Assembly (NCBI GenBank): GCA_964581355.1
Contig: CAZOOA010000032.1
Coordinates: 1-31,321 of the forward strand
Length of the DNA stretch: 31,321 bases
From: CAZOOA01 sp964581355
GTDB taxonomy: Bacteria; Bacillota; Dethiobacteria; DTU022; UBA8154
Reading direction: 5' to 3'
In this document: one piece after another, positions 14,536 through 22,004 of the stretch
Layout: each line of letters starts with the position of its first letter
How positions within the stretch are numbered: position 1 is the first letter of the stretch
The notes under the pieces: generated by a model
What the model was told of the DNA's origin: nothing
What the model saw: only the letters and a program-made list of their open reading frames with translations
The model's database searches: none
Program-made: the position numbers and the translations under genes

Positions 14536-16424
14536 ATGACAACGAAGGATTTAGTCGTAGAACGGCGTTTGCTTAAAGTCGACCGGGTTGTGGGAGAAGA
14601 TACGGTCAGGGAAACAGTGGAAGCAGTGATTAAACTGCCCTATAAAATTACTAAAATATTTGATGTCATCGCCCGGGTAACCGACGTGGAAACAGAAATC
14701 CGGGAAGGCGGTGTCATAGTCTCCGGTGTCATCCACAAGCAGTTATTTGTGGTAGACAAAGGAGACGTGGTCCGCCATACCCCGGAAGATGTGCCTTTTA
14801 CTGCCTTTGTGGACGTTCCCGGCACTTCGCCTAATATGAATGCCCAGGTCACTGTCCGCATCCTGGACGTAGACACCCAATTGGACAATGCTGATACGGT
14901 TCGTCAAACGGTTATCCTGGAGATTTTTGTCAAGGTGACAGTTACGGAACAGATCGAAGTGGTCATCGACGTAAAGGGACGCGATATTAAGCAGGAAAAA
15001 GAACTGCTTAAAGTGGATAGCGTTGTTGGGGAAGATACAGTGGCTTTTACACTGGATAAAAAGGTAACCCTTCCTATAACGGCCAAGAAAATTTTCCGGA
15101 TCATCCCCAGTGTTAAGGATGTAACTGCCGAGGTGCGCGATGGAGTGGTTATTCTCCGGGGAGAGGTTCACAAGCAGATCTTTTTGGTCGATGAAGGAGA
15201 CCTGGTCCGCCACGCTTCTGAAGACATTCCCTTTACCCGCACAATAGATATCCCCGGGGCAAAACCCGGGCACCAGGTCCAGGTAAACATAAATGTGGTT
15301 CTGGAAGAATTTGAATTAATCGATCCGCCCAGCAGGGACCTTCGGCAGATCCTGGTCGTTGAAGCCTTTGTTAAAGTTACGGAAACACTGCAGATTGAAG
15401 TGGTCATTGATGTGGAAGGTCCGGGGATTGATGTTTTCAGGCAGCTGCTTAAAGTGGAAAGCGTCGTGGTGGATGTCCTGCAAAAAGAAACCGTCCGATC
15501 AACCGTTACTCTGCCCCAGAAGCCAACCAAAATATTGGAGATCATCGGGGAGATTGTGAACCTGGAGGCCGAAGCCCGGACCGACCAGGTTATGGTCAAG
15601 GGCGTGCTGCATAAACAGATTTTCTTTGTCGATGAAGCCGGGGATCTGCTCAGGCATTTCCGTGAAGATGTGCCTTTCAGGTTTGTCAAGAGAGCCGAAG
15701 GCGCTCGTCCGGATATGAATGTGCAGGTATCGGCTCGAATTGTAGGAGACATTGCCTTTAACCTGGAGAATAAAAAACTGGAACAGACAGCGGTTATCGA
15801 GATTTTTGCCAAAGTAAGCCGGACGGTACAACTGGAGGTGGTCGTTGACGTGGTGCGGGTAGAGCCCATACCCCCGGAGCCGCCGCCCAAGCCGCCCAAG
15901 CCGCCCAAGCCGCCCAAGCCNNNNNNNNNNNNNNNNNNNNNNNNNNNNNNNNNNNNNNNNNNNNNNNNNNNNNNNNNNNNNNNNNNNNNNNNNNNNNNNN
16001 NNNNNNNNNNNNNNNNNNNNCCATACCCCCGGAGCCGCCGCCCAAGCCGCCCAAGCCGCCCAAGCCGCCCAAGCCACCCAAACCACCTGTGCCCCCCAAA
16101 CCGCCGGTACAGAAATATATCGTGCAAAAGGGCGATACGCTGTTTAAGATTGCCAAGCGTTTTGGGGTTTCACTGGAAGCGTTGATCAGGGCCAATCCCC
16201 AAATAAAAAATCCGGACCTGATTTTCCCGGGTGAAGTAGTTTTTATCCCCAAAGCCCATGAGCCGCCTCACCCGGCACCAAAGCAGTATGTGGTCCAAAA
16301 AGGGGATACCATGTTTTTTATCGCCAAAGCTTTTGGAGTACCCTTAAATGCTTTAATCAAGGCGAATCCCCAGATAAAAAACCCCAATCTCATTTTCCCG
16401 GGCGATGTGCTCAATATCCCTTAA
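14536..16424 (+). CDS. Triple SPOCS-domain protein with Pro-rich linker and two LysM domains (SipL-like), interrupted by a 100-N gap
   Basis: The start is ATG 14536 with AAAGGAGGGAG upstream. Three SPOCS domains fill about 440 residues and closely resemble the neighbouring paralogue. A PPK-repeat linker then runs into a 100-N gap. After the gap, linker and two LysM domains follow, beginning YIVQKGDTLF and YVVQKGDTMF and ending at the stop 16424. Frames on the two sides disagree as written, but the 55 bases before and after the gap are identical. Removing one copy plus the Ns (155 nt) puts both sides in frame and gives 577 codons, with LysM at about 476-520 and 533-577. SipL of C. difficile likewise ends in LysM, so a spore-coat assembly role is likely. 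Confidence 0.88.
15866..16075. other. Assembly gap: 100 N flanked by identical 55-bp direct repeats
   Basis: 15866-15920 and 16021-16075 are identical and flank exactly 100 N. The offset of 155 equals 55 plus 100. This is what is expected when two contigs overlapping by one assembly k-mer (k=55) are joined with a default spacer. The repeated CCGCCCAAG units of the linker explain the break. Confidence 0.85.
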
Positions 16425-16453
16425 AACAGAAAGAGTAGCGACTGAACGAGGCT

Positions 16454-16482
16454 AATCCACAGGCAAACCCTGTGGATTTTTT
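16454..16482 (+). terminator. Rho-independent terminator after the SPOCS-LysM gene
   Basis: AATCCACAGG (16454-16463) and CCTGTGGATT (16469-16478) form a perfect 10-bp stem with a 5-nt loop, followed by a run of T, about 30 nt after the stop codon. Confidence 0.92.
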
Positions 16483-16603
16483 CTATTTTATGGCATTATG
16501 CGGGATACTTGTTAGATTTATTCTTATAGTGTGGATGGATGAAATAATTTGACCGGTGCACCCGGGAATGATGAAATAAATGGTTTTTCCTGTCTGGAGC
16601 TGT

Positions 16604-16632
16604 TTGGCAAAACAGGAAATGCTGATTATAAT
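16604..16632 (+). promoter_or_regulatory. Sigma-A-type promoter of the CAP-domain gene
   Basis: TTGGCA (16604-16609), 17-nt spacer and TATAAT (16627-16632). The expected transcription start falls inside the palindrome immediately downstream. Confidence 0.85.
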
Positions 16633-16660
16633 ACTTACATAAGCTGTTAAATATGTAAGT
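16633..16660. promoter_or_regulatory. Palindrome at the transcription start of the CAP gene (possible operator)
   Basis: ACTTACATA (16633-16641) and TATGTAAGT (16652-16660) are perfect 9-bp inverted arms separated by 10 nt. They sit directly after the -10 box and five bases before the ribosome site. The position suits a repressor operator, or an RNA hairpin at the 5' end of the message. Confidence 0.5.
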
Positions 16661-16676
16661 AAAAAGGAGGTAGATG

Positions 16677-17516
16677 ATGAAAGGTAATCTGCGTTGGTTC
16701 TTATGCATCTTGATGGTTTTTGCACTTCTCTCCTTGCCAGCGGCCCATTTTGCTGAGGCAGCAGGACATTCAGCAAGCCCTACTTTAAGGGTAAGTGTTA
16801 ATTTGCACACGTTAAGAAGTGGCGAAGCCGGACAGGCCTCACTCCAGGAAACCCTTTACGAGACTTTTTACCAGCAAGTCAAGGAACAATTAGGCACCCG
16901 GTATTCTGAACTTGTCCTGGATCAAATTGCCCAAAAGTTAGTGGATATGGTGCTTCCAAGGCTGGGCGGAGAACCGCCTTGCCCGGCGCCGGAACCTGAG
17001 CCCCCTGCACCCGACCCGGCACCGGCACCGGAACCAGAACCAGAACCAGATCCTGAGCCTGAGCCAGATCCTGAGCCGGCACCTGAACCTGAACCCGAAC
17101 CGGAGCCTCAGCCAGAAGATCCTTCTTTTGAGGTCAGGGCAGACGAAGCCAGGATGCTGGAACTTTTGAATCAAGAAAGGGCCAAAGCCGGGCTTCAGCC
17201 GCTGCAACTTCATGAGGATCTAACAGAAGTAGCGCGCTTGAAGGCAAAGGATATGGTCGAAAACAGGTACTTTGCCCATCATTCCCCAACATATGGCTCT
17301 CCCTTTGATATGATGAGACAGTTCGGTATAAGGTTTAGCTATGCAGGGGAGAATTTGGCCGGATCGGCCACAGTGGAGAGGGCTCATCAATCGCTGATGA
17401 ACAGCCCCGGCCACAGGGCCAATATCCTGAACCGCAATTTCACCCACGTGGGTATTGGCGTTGTGGAAGGCAGCGCTTATGGGAAAATATTTGTTCAGAT
17501 GTTTATCCGCCAGTGA
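16677..17516 (+). CDS. Secreted CAP-domain (YkwD/SCP-like) protein with acidic Pro-rich linker
   Basis: 279 residues from ATG 16677 (a second ATG three bases upstream is too close to GGAGG). A signal peptide covers about residues 1-28, ending near AEA. A folded or helical stretch reaches residue 95, then a Pro-Glu/Pro-Asp repeat linker of about 50 residues, then a CAP domain. It shows LLNQERAKAGLQPL, YFAHHSPTYGSPF, YAGENLAG, NSPGHRANILN and a final VQMFIRQ strand; the His and Glu residues of the CAP cavity are present. CAP proteins of this type occur outside the membrane and in spores (SafA-associated YkuD/YkwD neighbours), but biochemical function is uncertain. The gene has its own promoter and operator-like palindrome. 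Confidence 0.9.
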   Translation: MKGNLRWFLCILMVFALLSLPAAHFAEAAGHSASPTLRVSVNLHTLRSGEAGQASLQETLYETFYQQVKEQLGTRYSELVLDQIAQKLVDMVLPRLGGEPPCPAPEPEPPAPDPAPAPEPEPEPDPEPEPDPEPAPEPEPEPEPQPEDPSFEVRADEARMLELLNQERAKAGLQPLQLHEDLTEVARLKAKDMVENRYFAHHSPTYGSPFDMMRQFGIRFSYAGENLAGSATVERAHQSLMNSPGHRANILNRNFTHVGIGVVEGSAYGKIFVQMFIRQ

Positions 17517-17564
17517 AAGTGAAAGTTTGCTGCAAGTTACAGTTTCAACAATAATAAGCAGAAA

Positions 17565-17706
17565 GTTACAGTTCAGCGATATTTGCAAGCGAAACTGAGG
17601 GGAGGTTTCTCGAGCTTCCACGAAGCGGATGACCGGCAGGGAAAGCGGCAGAACCGTCCCCCAGCTTTGCCGGCTTATGGCGTAATAAACAGGCTGAGCA
17701 GTTTGC
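17565..17706. repeat. MITE/REP-like element, degraded copy B
   Basis: Homologous over its whole length to the intact copy at 28031-28176. Shared parts are the left end TTCAGCG-TATTTG-AAGC, the internal GACCGGCAGGGAAAGC, the right arm CAGAACCGTCCCC, GCTTTGC and the right end GCTGAGC. The left palindrome arm has decayed to GGGGAGGTTTCT. No flanking target duplication is visible, so this is an older insertion. Confidence 0.75.
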
Positions 17707-17730
17707 AAAAAATATTATGACAGGTATGGT

Positions 17731-17772
17731 TTCCCCGGATTGCCCGCGAAGCAGGTGCCGGGGAATTTTTTT
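17731..17772 (+). terminator. Rho-independent terminator downstream of the CAP gene
   Basis: TTCCCCGG (17731-17738) and CCGGGGAA (17758-17765) form a perfect 8-bp stem followed by seven T. Confidence 0.88.
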
Positions 17773-17791
17773 GCCCGATTATAGTTCAGTG

Positions 17792-18001
17792 CTGCCACAG
17801 ATTCAGTCAGTAAAAAATAAGCAAAAGCATGCCAGAAACCTTAGCGNNNNNNNNNNNNNNNNNNNNNNNNNNNNNNNNNNNNNNNNNNNNNNNNNNNNNN
17901 NNNNNNNNNNNNNNNNNNNNNNNNNNNNNNNNNNNNNNNNNNNNNNCTGCCACAGATTCAGTCAGTAAAAAATAAGCAAAAGCATGCCAGAAACCTTAGC
18001 G
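17792..18001. other. Assembly gap: 100 N flanked by identical 55-bp direct repeats
   Basis: 17792-17846 and 17947-18001 are identical over 55 bases and flank exactly 100 N. This is the same arrangement and the same 155-nt offset as in the first gap. The true sequence most likely has one copy and no gap. Confidence 0.85.
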
Positions 18002-18015
18002 TTCCCTGGGCATGC
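17966..18015 (-). terminator. Terminator of the PK-C-like gene, overlapping its stop codon
   Basis: On the reverse strand GCATGCCCAG (18015-18006) pairs, with one bulge, with CTGGCATGC (17990-17982). TTTTGCTTATTTTTT-like sequence follows. The loop contains the TAA stop codon of the gene. Confidence 0.7.
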
Positions 18016-18544
18016 AGATAATTTCCTTGATCGAAGTGTCAAAGAACGTGTTGGAGTGAGAGGGGAGGATGACACAAGCTGTATCTGCGCCTCGACCGCT
18101 GCCACCGACGGTGATAATTTCTTCTCCATGGGGGACCATCCCTGCATCCAGGGCCATAACGGCAATCTCTGCACAGACCTTGGGACCCTGGCCGAACATG
18201 CGCAGGGCTGCAGAAACTATTTCTGCAGGGTAAAGCCCACCGAATTTTAAGCGGACAGCCCGGTCCACACCGGCCAAAAGATGAGTTGTGGTTAACATTT
18301 TTGCCCCGCCATCAAGAAGTTTCTGTTTCAGTTCAGGGTCAACTTCACATTCACCGGGAGTTGCAAATCCTACATGGTGGGTCACCCAGACAACTTCAAC
18401 ACCCTGATCCATAAAATGCGTTGCTGTTTTCCCCGTGTTTGAAGCGACGACAATGTGTTTGATCTGCAACTCAGATGCTCGTTTCAATGCGGCGCTTACT
18501 GTAGCGTCCGTGTTTTCAGGACCTTTTTTAGCCCACAGCATCAT
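17996..18544 (-). CDS. Stand-alone pyruvate-kinase C-terminal (alpha/beta) domain protein
   Basis: 182 residues corresponding to the C-terminal allosteric domain of pyruvate kinase without the catalytic barrel. It opens with ENTDATVSAALKRASELQIKHIVVASNTGKTATHF, the pattern that in pyruvate kinase forms the effector-binding site. GVEVVWVTHHVGFATPGECEVD, a Gly-rich LTTTHLLAGVDRAV region and ITVGGSGRGADTACVILP follow. Comparable stand-alone proteins occur in anaerobes and archaea; their role is unknown, and phospho-ligand sensing is inference. The start is ATG 18544 or 18541 behind GGAGGAG. It has its own promoter and a terminator overlapping its stop. Confidence 0.8.
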   Translation of the reverse strand: MMLWAKKGPENTDATVSAALKRASELQIKHIVVASNTGKTATHFMDQGVEVVWVTHHVGFATPGECEVDPELKQKLLDGGAKMLTTTHLLAGVDRAVRLKFGGLYPAEIVSAALRMFGQGPKVCAEIAVMALDAGMVPHGEEIITVGGSGRGADTACVILPSHSNTFFDTSIKEIICMPRER

Positions 18545-18585
18545 TCATCTCCTCCCTGGAGGTTAGTATGGGAAACCTGGTTGTT

Positions 18586-18614
18586 ATTGTACTATAAAAA
18601 ACGAATGATTCCAA
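18586..18614 (-). promoter_or_regulatory. Sigma-A-type promoter of the PK-C-like gene
   Basis: Reverse strand TTGGAA (18614-18609), 17-nt spacer, TACAAT (18591-18586). In the leader, CCTCC can pair with the GGAGG of the ribosome site, which might tune translation. Confidence 0.75.
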
Positions 18615-18661
18615 GGGAAGTCTTTGCGGGTCCTTTATGGAGAAAAACGGCATGTCGGAAG

Positions 18662-18691
18662 TTGACATTGCTTATCAGGAAATGCTATGAT
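18662..18691 (+). promoter_or_regulatory. Sigma-A-type promoter of guaB
   Basis: A perfect TTGACA (18662-18667), an 18-nt spacer and TATGAT (18686-18691) preceded by TG, giving an extended -10. It lies about 47 nt before the TTG start. Confidence 0.85.
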
Positions 18692-18737
18692 CAATAAAAT
18701 CTACAGGTCCGGTCAATTTGTTCAGGGGGTGTAAGGG

Positions 18738-20192
18738 TTGGAAGAACGTTTTAATAAAGAAGGAATTACTTTTGATGATGTATTGTTGTTACCAGCGCGT
18801 TCCAGGGTTTTGCCCCGTGATGTGGATGTCAGTACACGGTTAACAAAAACACTCAAGTTAAAAGTGCCGATTATCAGCGCCGGGATGGATACAGTGACAG
18901 AATCCAGGATGGCTATTGCTATTGCCCGGGAGGGCGGAGTGGGCGTGTTGCATCGCAATATGTCCGTGGAAAGGCAGGCCGAAGAGGTGGATCGGGTTAA
19001 GCGTTCCGAGCACGGTGTGATTACCAACCCATTCCATCTTTCCCCCATGCACACCATTAACGATGCTGCTGCATTAATGGAGCGTTACCGTATTTCCGGG
19101 GTCCCTATTACTGTCGAAGGTAAGCTTGTGGGGATCCTCACGAACCGAGATTTGCGTTTTGAACAGGATTACAGCCGCCTGATCCGTGATGTGATGACCA
19201 AGGAAAACCTGGTTACAGCGTCCGAGGGAACAACCCTGGATCAAGCCCAGGAAATTTTGGCCCAACATAAAATAGAAAAGCTGCCTATCGTGGATGACAA
19301 ATTCATGCTTAAAGGCCTGATTACCATAAAAGATATTGAAAAGACCATTGCTTATCCCCGGGCGGCCAAAGATGCAGAAGGTCGTCTACTGGTGGCAGCA
19401 GCTGTTGGTGTGGGAAGGGACAGTCTGCTCCGGGTAGCTGCGCTGCTGGAAGCCGGAGTGGATATTCTGGTGGTGGATACAGCCCACGGGCACAGCGAGG
19501 TTGTCATTGAAACGGTTCAGCGTATCAAAGATGAATACCCGGAATCAGAGGTTGTTGCCGGCAATATCGCTACGATGGAGGCAGCGAAAGACCTGATCAA
19601 GGCCGGGGCCGATGCCTTGAAAGTGGGGGTGGGGCCGGGATCCATCTGCACCACCCGGGTTATTGCCGGCATTGGGGTGCCTCAAATCACGGCGGTTTAT
19701 GATGTGGCCCAGGAGGCCCACAGCCAGGGAGTACCCATTATTGCCGACGGCGGGATCAAGTACTCCGGAGATATTACCAAGGCCCTGGCGGCAGGCGCCG
19801 ATGTGGTCATGGTCGGCAGCCTCTTTGCCGGAACCGAGGAAAGCCCCGGGGAAATGGAAATTTTCCAGGGGCGCAGCTACAAGGTCTACCGCGGTATGGG
19901 CTCTGTAGGTGCGATGAAGGAAGGCAGCCGGGATCGCTACTTCCAGGAGGATGACCAAAAAACGGTGGCCGAAGGAATCGAGGGCCGGGTTCCGTATCGC
20001 GGTACAGTGGCAGACATGGTTTTTCAACTGATAGGGGGGCTGCGGGCCGGGATGGGTTACTGCGGTGTGAAAAACCTGCAGGAACTGCGGACCAAGACCA
20101 AGTTTGTCCGCATCACCAGTGCCGGATTAATGGAAAGCCATCCCCACGATGTTCAGATTACCAAGGAAGCTCCCAACTACACGCTTCGCTAG
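18738..20192 (+). CDS. guaB: IMP dehydrogenase
   Basis: 484 residues, the usual IMPDH length. It oxidises IMP to XMP with NAD, the committed step of guanine nucleotide synthesis, in the cytosol. The N-terminal barrel part (TFDDVLLLPARSRVLP, ISAGMDTVTESRMAIAIAREGG) is followed by two CBS domains (about 95-205). The catalytic loop GVGPGSICTTR has Cys304. The IMP-binding ADGGIKYSGDI and the flap GSRDRYFQ are also present. The start is TTG with AGGGGG upstream; no nearby ATG fits. It has a strong promoter upstream and a hairpin terminator downstream, so it is monocistronic, as is usual in Firmicutes. Confidence 0.97.
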   Translation: MEERFNKEGITFDDVLLLPARSRVLPRDVDVSTRLTKTLKLKVPIISAGMDTVTESRMAIAIAREGGVGVLHRNMSVERQAEEVDRVKRSEHGVITNPFHLSPMHTINDAAALMERYRISGVPITVEGKLVGILTNRDLRFEQDYSRLIRDVMTKENLVTASEGTTLDQAQEILAQHKIEKLPIVDDKFMLKGLITIKDIEKTIAYPRAAKDAEGRLLVAAAVGVGRDSLLRVAALLEAGVDILVVDTAHGHSEVVIETVQRIKDEYPESEVVAGNIATMEAAKDLIKAGADALKVGVGPGSICTTRVIAGIGVPQITAVYDVAQEAHSQGVPIIADGGIKYSGDITKALAAGADVVMVGSLFAGTEESPGEMEIFQGRSYKVYRGMGSVGAMKEGSRDRYFQEDDQKTVAEGIEGRVPYRGTVADMVFQLIGGLRAGMGYCGVKNLQELRTKTKFVRITSAGLMESHPHDVQITKEAPNYTLR

Positions 20193-20222
20193 CAAAATAC
20201 AAGGAATTTTCATTTTTCCTGG

Positions 20223-20251
20223 AAAGAGCCGCCTCCTGAAGGCGGTTCTTT
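20223..20251 (+). terminator. Terminator after guaB
   Basis: AAAGAGCCGCCT (20223-20234) and AGGCGGTTCTTT (20240-20251) form a 12-bp stem (one G-U pair) with a small loop. The T-rich tail is part of the stem. Confidence 0.75.
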
Positions 20252-20259
20252 GGTAAAAT
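20251..20259 (+). promoter_or_regulatory. Possible extended -10 promoter of the RNA candidate/decarboxylase gene
   Basis: TGGTAAAAT: TG, one base, TAAAAT. Transcription would start near 20266, just at the 5' strand of the closing stem of the RNA candidate. The same nonamer occurs in the promoter upstream of tmk. No -35 box is seen. Confidence 0.4.
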
Positions 20260-20263
20260 GTTG

Positions 20264-20358
20264 AACGAGCCTTGGACAGTGGAAGCTTGAGCTGGGCCTT
20301 GGCGTCTTCCACAGGATTACCAGGTTGTTCGGACAACTGCACGAATGCACGGCTTGTT
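20264..20358 (+). ncRNA. Candidate structured RNA upstream of the decarboxylase gene
   Basis: The closing stem is AACGAGCC (20264-20271) with GGCTTGTT (20351-20358). Inside are three hairpins: GTGGAAG/CTTCCAC (20279-20312), GTTGT-TCGG-ACAAC (20324-20337) and TGCA-CGAA-TGCA (20338-20349). A cloverleaf-like four-way junction of 95 nt results. It lacks a T-arm consensus and is not a tRNA. It lies between the guaB terminator and the decarboxylase start, so it could be a leader or a small RNA. I do not recognise the class. Confidence 0.4.
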
Positions 20359-20387
20359 AAATTATACGGAACGGATGTGGGTTCTTT

Positions 20388-21950
20388 TTGTCCAAAAAAG
20401 GAAGCAGGCAGAAAGAGGCGCCCCTTTTCCAGGCAGCCCAAAAAGTGCAACAAGGTGGGTATATCCCCTTTCATGTCCCTTTTCACGGCAGGGGGGCAGG
20501 GGCTCCCCACTTGCTTCAGCACGGGCTGGGACCATCTTTGCAGTGGGATTTTACCGAAATTTCTCCTTTAGATGACCTTCACCAGCCTGCCGGGGCTATC
20601 GAGCAAGCCCAGAGGCTGGCGGCACATCTTTTCGGTGCCCGAAAGACCTACTTTCTTATAAACGGGGCTACGGTCGGGCTGCTGGCCTTATTTCTTGCTT
20701 ATACCCGCCCCGGGGATAAAGTGCTTCTTTCGCGGTTTTCCCATAAAGCAGCGTTGCACGGGCTGGTCCTTTCCGGGGCCCGGCCCGTTTATCTGCCGGT
20801 AGAGTATGATCCCGGAACCGGCCTTCCACTTAACGTGTCTCCTGATACCGTGGAAAAGGCTCTCCAGGAGCATCCCCAGGCCAGGATGCTTTTGATCACG
20901 TCCCCGTCATACTGGGGAATTCCCGCTGACCTGCAGGCAATGGGAGAATTAGCCCGCAACAAGAAAATGATCTTCGCCGTGGACGAAGCTCACGGCGCTC
21001 ACTTTCCCTTCTTGAAAGAGAAACACCCTCATGCTGCTGCCGCTAAGGCTGATGTCTGGATACACAGCGCCCACAAATCCCTGGGTGCCTTGACTCCTGG
21101 TGCTTACCTGCATTTGGGGCACGGCCATCAGCCGGCAGCGTCACTTCCGTTTTGGCTGCAGGTACTGCAGACCAGCAGTCCACCTTATCCGGTCATGGTA
21201 TCCCTGGACCTGGCCCGGCGTCAGGCCGCCTTACAGGGAAAAAGGTTGTTGAAAAAAACCCGGGACTGGGCTCTTGGTTTTCGCAAGGACTTGCTGCAAA
21301 GAGGGGTTCCAGTCTTTGTTCCCGGCGCACCCTGCAAAAAAGGGTTTAGGCCCGACCCCTGCCGGGTGACCGTTGAATGCCGGGGCGGAGGTGGACGCTT
21401 GCTGGGATACCTGCTGTCCAGAAAATACCGGATCAAGATTGAAATAGAAGAAGATTATTATCTGCTTATGGTGGTAGGTCCTGCACTGCTGCAGTATACT
21501 CCACAGCGCCTGGCCCGGAAGCTGGCCAGGGCCTTTCAGGAAGCGGGTGATTTTTTCCCTGCAGGGCCGCAGCAGGAAAAAGCAGGGCCTGTGCTTCCTT
21601 TTTTGCACCAAAAGGGTACATCTTTACCGGAAAAAGCATCACTTGACCTGGCTGAAGCCATGCCAGGGCAAGAGAACCTGGCATTTCCGCCTTTCCCCCT
21701 GTCGCCCCGGGAAGCGTTACAAGCTGGGGGAGATTATATCTTACTGGAATCTTCGGCCGGGCAGATAGCCGGGGAAATGCTGATTCTCTCACCTCCCGGG
21801 ATTCCCGTGTTTTCCCCGGGGGAAGTGATTACGCCCGGCGCGGTTGACTATTTGCTGGCCCGGAGGAAGGCAGGGGCTGTGTTTCACGGGGTCAGCGATC
21901 CCGGCTTGCATAAAATTAAAGTTGTGACAGAGGTTAATAATATATGGTAA
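20388..21950 (+). CDS. Orn/Lys/Arg decarboxylase-family PLP enzyme (YaaO-like)
   Basis: 520 residues of the fold-type I PLP family that includes Bacillus YaaO and SpeA. The N-terminus APLFQAAQKV...IPFHVPFHGRG is typical. FLINGATVGLLAL, VDEAHGAHF (198-206) and the Schiff-base Lys230 in HSAHKSLGALTPGAY are present. The C-terminal subdomain includes PPGIPVFSPGEVIT. FHVPFHGRG replaces the more common PGHKxG motif, which may alter substrate choice. The start is TTG 20388; an in-frame stop at 20358-20360 limits upstream extension, and the ribosome site is weak. It lies upstream of tmk as in B. subtilis, with the tmk promoter inside its 3' end. The substrate (lysine, arginine or other) is not decidable. 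Confidence 0.88.
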   Translation: MSKKGSRQKEAPLFQAAQKVQQGGYIPFHVPFHGRGAGAPHLLQHGLGPSLQWDFTEISPLDDLHQPAGAIEQAQRLAAHLFGARKTYFLINGATVGLLALFLAYTRPGDKVLLSRFSHKAALHGLVLSGARPVYLPVEYDPGTGLPLNVSPDTVEKALQEHPQARMLLITSPSYWGIPADLQAMGELARNKKMIFAVDEAHGAHFPFLKEKHPHAAAAKADVWIHSAHKSLGALTPGAYLHLGHGHQPAASLPFWLQVLQTSSPPYPVMVSLDLARRQAALQGKRLLKKTRDWALGFRKDLLQRGVPVFVPGAPCKKGFRPDPCRVTVECRGGGGRLLGYLLSRKYRIKIEIEEDYYLLMVVGPALLQYTPQRLARKLARAFQEAGDFFPAGPQQEKAGPVLPFLHQKGTSLPEKASLDLAEAMPGQENLAFPPFPLSPREALQAGGDYILLESSAGQIAGEMLILSPPGIPVFSPGEVITPGAVDYLLARRKAGAVFHGVSDPGLHKIKVVTEVNNIW

Positions 21951-21953
21951 AAT
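21924..21953 (+). promoter_or_regulatory. Promoter of the tmk-holB-ricT-rsmI operon
   Basis: GTGACA (21924-21929), an 18-nt spacer and TAAAAT (21948-21953) with TG one base upstream (extended -10). It overlaps the stop codon of the decarboxylase gene. Confidence 0.6.
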
Positions 21954-22004
21954 GAAAAAGGTTGGCTGTCAGCCAGTATAGGAAACCTTGAGGAGAAGGA
22001 GATC

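Larger units (their letters stand above)
17517..17995. other. Intergenic region with degraded MITE copy, terminator and assembly gap
   Basis: About 480 nt as written (about 325 after collapsing the gap) without a gene. Directly after the CAP stop, AAGTTACAGTT occurs twice, at 17534-17544 and 17563-17573. Then come a degraded palindromic element (17565-17706), a strong forward terminator (17731-17772) and a 100-N gap. The reverse terminator of the following convergent gene closes the region. Confidence 0.7.

Noticed and set aside
15870..16110. CRISPR array or satellite repeat from CCGCCCAAG units
   Set aside because: The units are in-frame PPK codons of a protein linker with no spacers, and the apparent duplication comes from the assembly gap.
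15168..16252. Long reverse-strand frames opposite the SPOCS-LysM gene
   Set aside because: They are antisense shadows of a well-supported gene, low in complexity opposite the PPK linker, and interrupted by the N gap.
17000..17110. DNA repeat of cagaaccagaacc type as a recombination site
   Set aside because: It is in frame and encodes the Pro-Glu/Pro-Asp linker of the CAP protein, a common feature of secreted proteins.
20264..20358. tRNA gene
   Set aside because: The cloverleaf-like fold lacks the TTCGA T-loop, a 7-base anticodon loop and tRNA arm lengths, so a tRNA call is not justified.
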